Below the pieces are notes generated by a model. It did no database searches. It saw nothing but the letters and a program-made list of their open reading frames with translations, and was not told the origin of the DNA. From Chitinophaga pinensis DSM 2588 (GTDB lineage: Bacteria; Bacteroidota; Bacteroidia; Chitinophagales; Chitinophagaceae), in contig NC_013132.1 in assembly GCF_000024005.1 (NCBI RefSeq), positions 8,674,001 to 8,738,000 of the forward strand: a stretch of DNA of 64,000 nucleotides. The letters run 5' to 3'. The stretch's first letter is position 1, and the number at the start of each line of letters is the position of its first letter. Both the position numbers and the translations under genes were made by a program. Positions 63,009 through 64,000 of this stretch are shown in pieces.

Positions 63009-64000
63009 ATGCAAAAGAAACTCATCATACTTGGAGCCGGTGAAAGCGGTATCGGTGCTGCCCTTCTGGGTAAGCAGCAGGGGTATGATGTATTTGTATC
63101 TGATGGCGGTGCTATAAAAGACATCTATAAACAGGAACTGGCAGTTAACCACATCCCTTTTGAAGAGGGACGACATTCCTGGGATGTGATATTGAATGCA
63201 GATGAGATCATTAAGAGTCCCGGCATTCCTGAGAAAAGCGAATTGATGAAAAAGGTTCGCGCACAACAGGTACCTGTGATCTCTGAGATAGAATTCGCTT
63301 ACCGGTACAGCAAAGACAGTAAGGTCATTGCCATCACCGGTAGCAACGGCAAAAGCACAACAACGGCGCTCACTTTCAACATCTTTGAAACAGCAGGTTT
63401 ACATGCTGCAATGGTAGGAAATATCGGCCTCAGTTACGCGAGGCAGATAGCGACAGCGCCGGCGGATTATTACATTGTAGAAGTGAGTAGTTTTCAACTG
63501 GACGATATCAGGGATTTTAAACCAAACGTCGCTATTCTGTTGAACATAACACCAGATCACCTGGACCGTTATGACTACAAAATGGCGAATTATGTGGCGT
63601 CAAAATTCCGCATAGCGATGAATCAGGGACCGGAAGATTATTTCGTGTATTGTATAGATGATCCTGAAATCACGAATTATCTGAAGGAACATACTATTTA
63701 TTCAACAACAATACCGTTTACTATCATGGAACCATTAAAGCAAGGAGGATTTATGGCAAACGAACAGGTGAACATCCAGGTTAATGATGAGCCAATGATC
63801 GTATCAATGTATGATCTCGCATTAAAAGGCAAACATAACCTGTACAATTCCATGGCAGCCGGTATTGCTGGGCGAACGATGGACATCAGAAAGGAAAAGA
63901 TTCGCGAGAGTCTGACCTCCTTCAAGAGCCTCGAACACCGGATGGAGTATGTGGCGACGGTACGCGGCGTGGATTTCATCAATGATAGTAAAGCGACAAA
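63009..64000 (+). CDS. murD: UDP-N-acetylmuramoyl-L-alanine--D-glutamate ligase, 3' part cut by window edge
   Basis: Adds D-glutamate to UDP-MurNAc-L-Ala. About 330 residues are visible before the right edge: MQKKLIILGAGESGIGAA, the ATP loop ITGSNGKSTTTALTF, EVSSFQLDDI, LLNITPDHLDRY, LKGKHNLYNSMAA and LEHRMEYVATVRGVDFINDS, standard for the Mur ligase family with MurD-type order. It directly follows mraY. The last third (C-terminal Rossmann domain) is outside the window. Confidence 0.95.
   Translation, partial: MQKKLIILGAGESGIGAALLGKQQGYDVFVSDGGAIKDIYKQELAVNHIPFEEGRHSWDVILNADEIIKSPGIPEKSELMKKVRAQQVPVISEIEFAYRYSKDSKVIAITGSNGKSTTTALTFNIFETAGLHAAMVGNIGLSYARQIATAPADYYIVEVSSFQLDDIRDFKPNVAILLNITPDHLDRYDYKMANYVASKFRIAMNQGPEDYFVYCIDDPEITNYLKEHTIYSTTIPFTIMEPLKQGGFMANEQVNIQVNDEPMIVSMYDLALKGKHNLYNSMAAGIAGRTMDIRKEKIRESLTSFKSLEHRMEYVATVRGVDFINDSKAT

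Noticed and set aside
1..64000. tRNA genes, insertion sequences, prophage or defence systems
   Set aside because: None could be recognised; all larger ORFs are assigned to housekeeping, envelope or regulatory families.

Overview
The window looks like chromosomal DNA from a Bacteroidota bacterium of the Chitinophagaceae, most likely Chitinophaga or a close relative. This is inferred from gene content: a full-length SprA type IX secretion translocon, two large secreted proteins with the gliding-motility C-terminal domain, DUF4296 and DUF4835 (PorD-like) proteins, futalosine-route menaquinone genes, and Bacteroidota promoters (TTTG, about 19-22 bp, TAnnTTTG). No tRNA, rRNA, CRISPR array, prophage or insertion sequence was seen. 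Most of the window is core housekeeping sequence. The unusual material is in intergenic repeats, a sensor-kinase pair and one small metal-uptake-like cluster.

Layout. 1-3144 (minus): rsmI (cut by the left edge), purS, pssA, an M24 aminopeptidase. 3636-9012 (plus): pckA, folD, queE and a PorE-like OmpA protein. 9232-13953: e(P4)-type acid phosphatase (minus), dprA, a 1.26-kb repeat-rich spacer, guaB. 14233-22186 (plus): lnt, an alpha/beta hydrolase, two paralogous CHU_C-domain surface proteins and an SDR. 22187-22580: a non-coding or small-ORF locus with several hairpins. 22581-26765 (minus): a small Cys-rich protein, a TonB receptor and a BNR-repeat lipoprotein, probably one operon. 27006-34897 (minus): sprA and ruvA. 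35035-36033: fabH. 36365-41739 (minus): two tandem TPR sensor proteins, one with the kinase residues lost, then an ArsR-like gene remnant, a Nudix-fold regulator and DinB. 41826-46611: GNAT, fabD, an unknown acidic protein, folE, queD, mqnB-mqnD. 46721-51198 (minus): photolyase, PabC-like aminotransferase, scoB-scoA. 51226-55438 (minus): DUF4296 lipoprotein, porD-like, coaBC, rpoZ, bamD. 56226-64000 (plus): division and cell-wall (dcw) cluster mraZ-rsmH-ftsL-ftsI-murE-mraY-murD, cut by the right edge.

Links between genes. FolE, QueD and QueE make the first three steps from GTP towards 7-deazaguanine. MqnB and MqnD are two steps of menaquinone synthesis. SprA, the PorD-like and PorE-like proteins and the CHU_C proteins belong to type IX secretion and its cargo. 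Lnt, BamD and the lipoproteins concern the outer membrane, and the dcw cluster builds peptidoglycan.

The most striking signal is a family of six heptamer (AATTCTT or AATTCGT) inverted-array elements with a shared CGCTGCATT core. They sit at gene 3' ends, and at three genes they supply the last codon and the stop codon. One array has 30 consecutive heptamers. Other signals are a 206-bp palindromic repeat in tandem after dprA, a kinase/pseudokinase pair, and several genes whose -7 promoter box lies only 3-4 nt before the start codon, suggesting leaderless transcripts.
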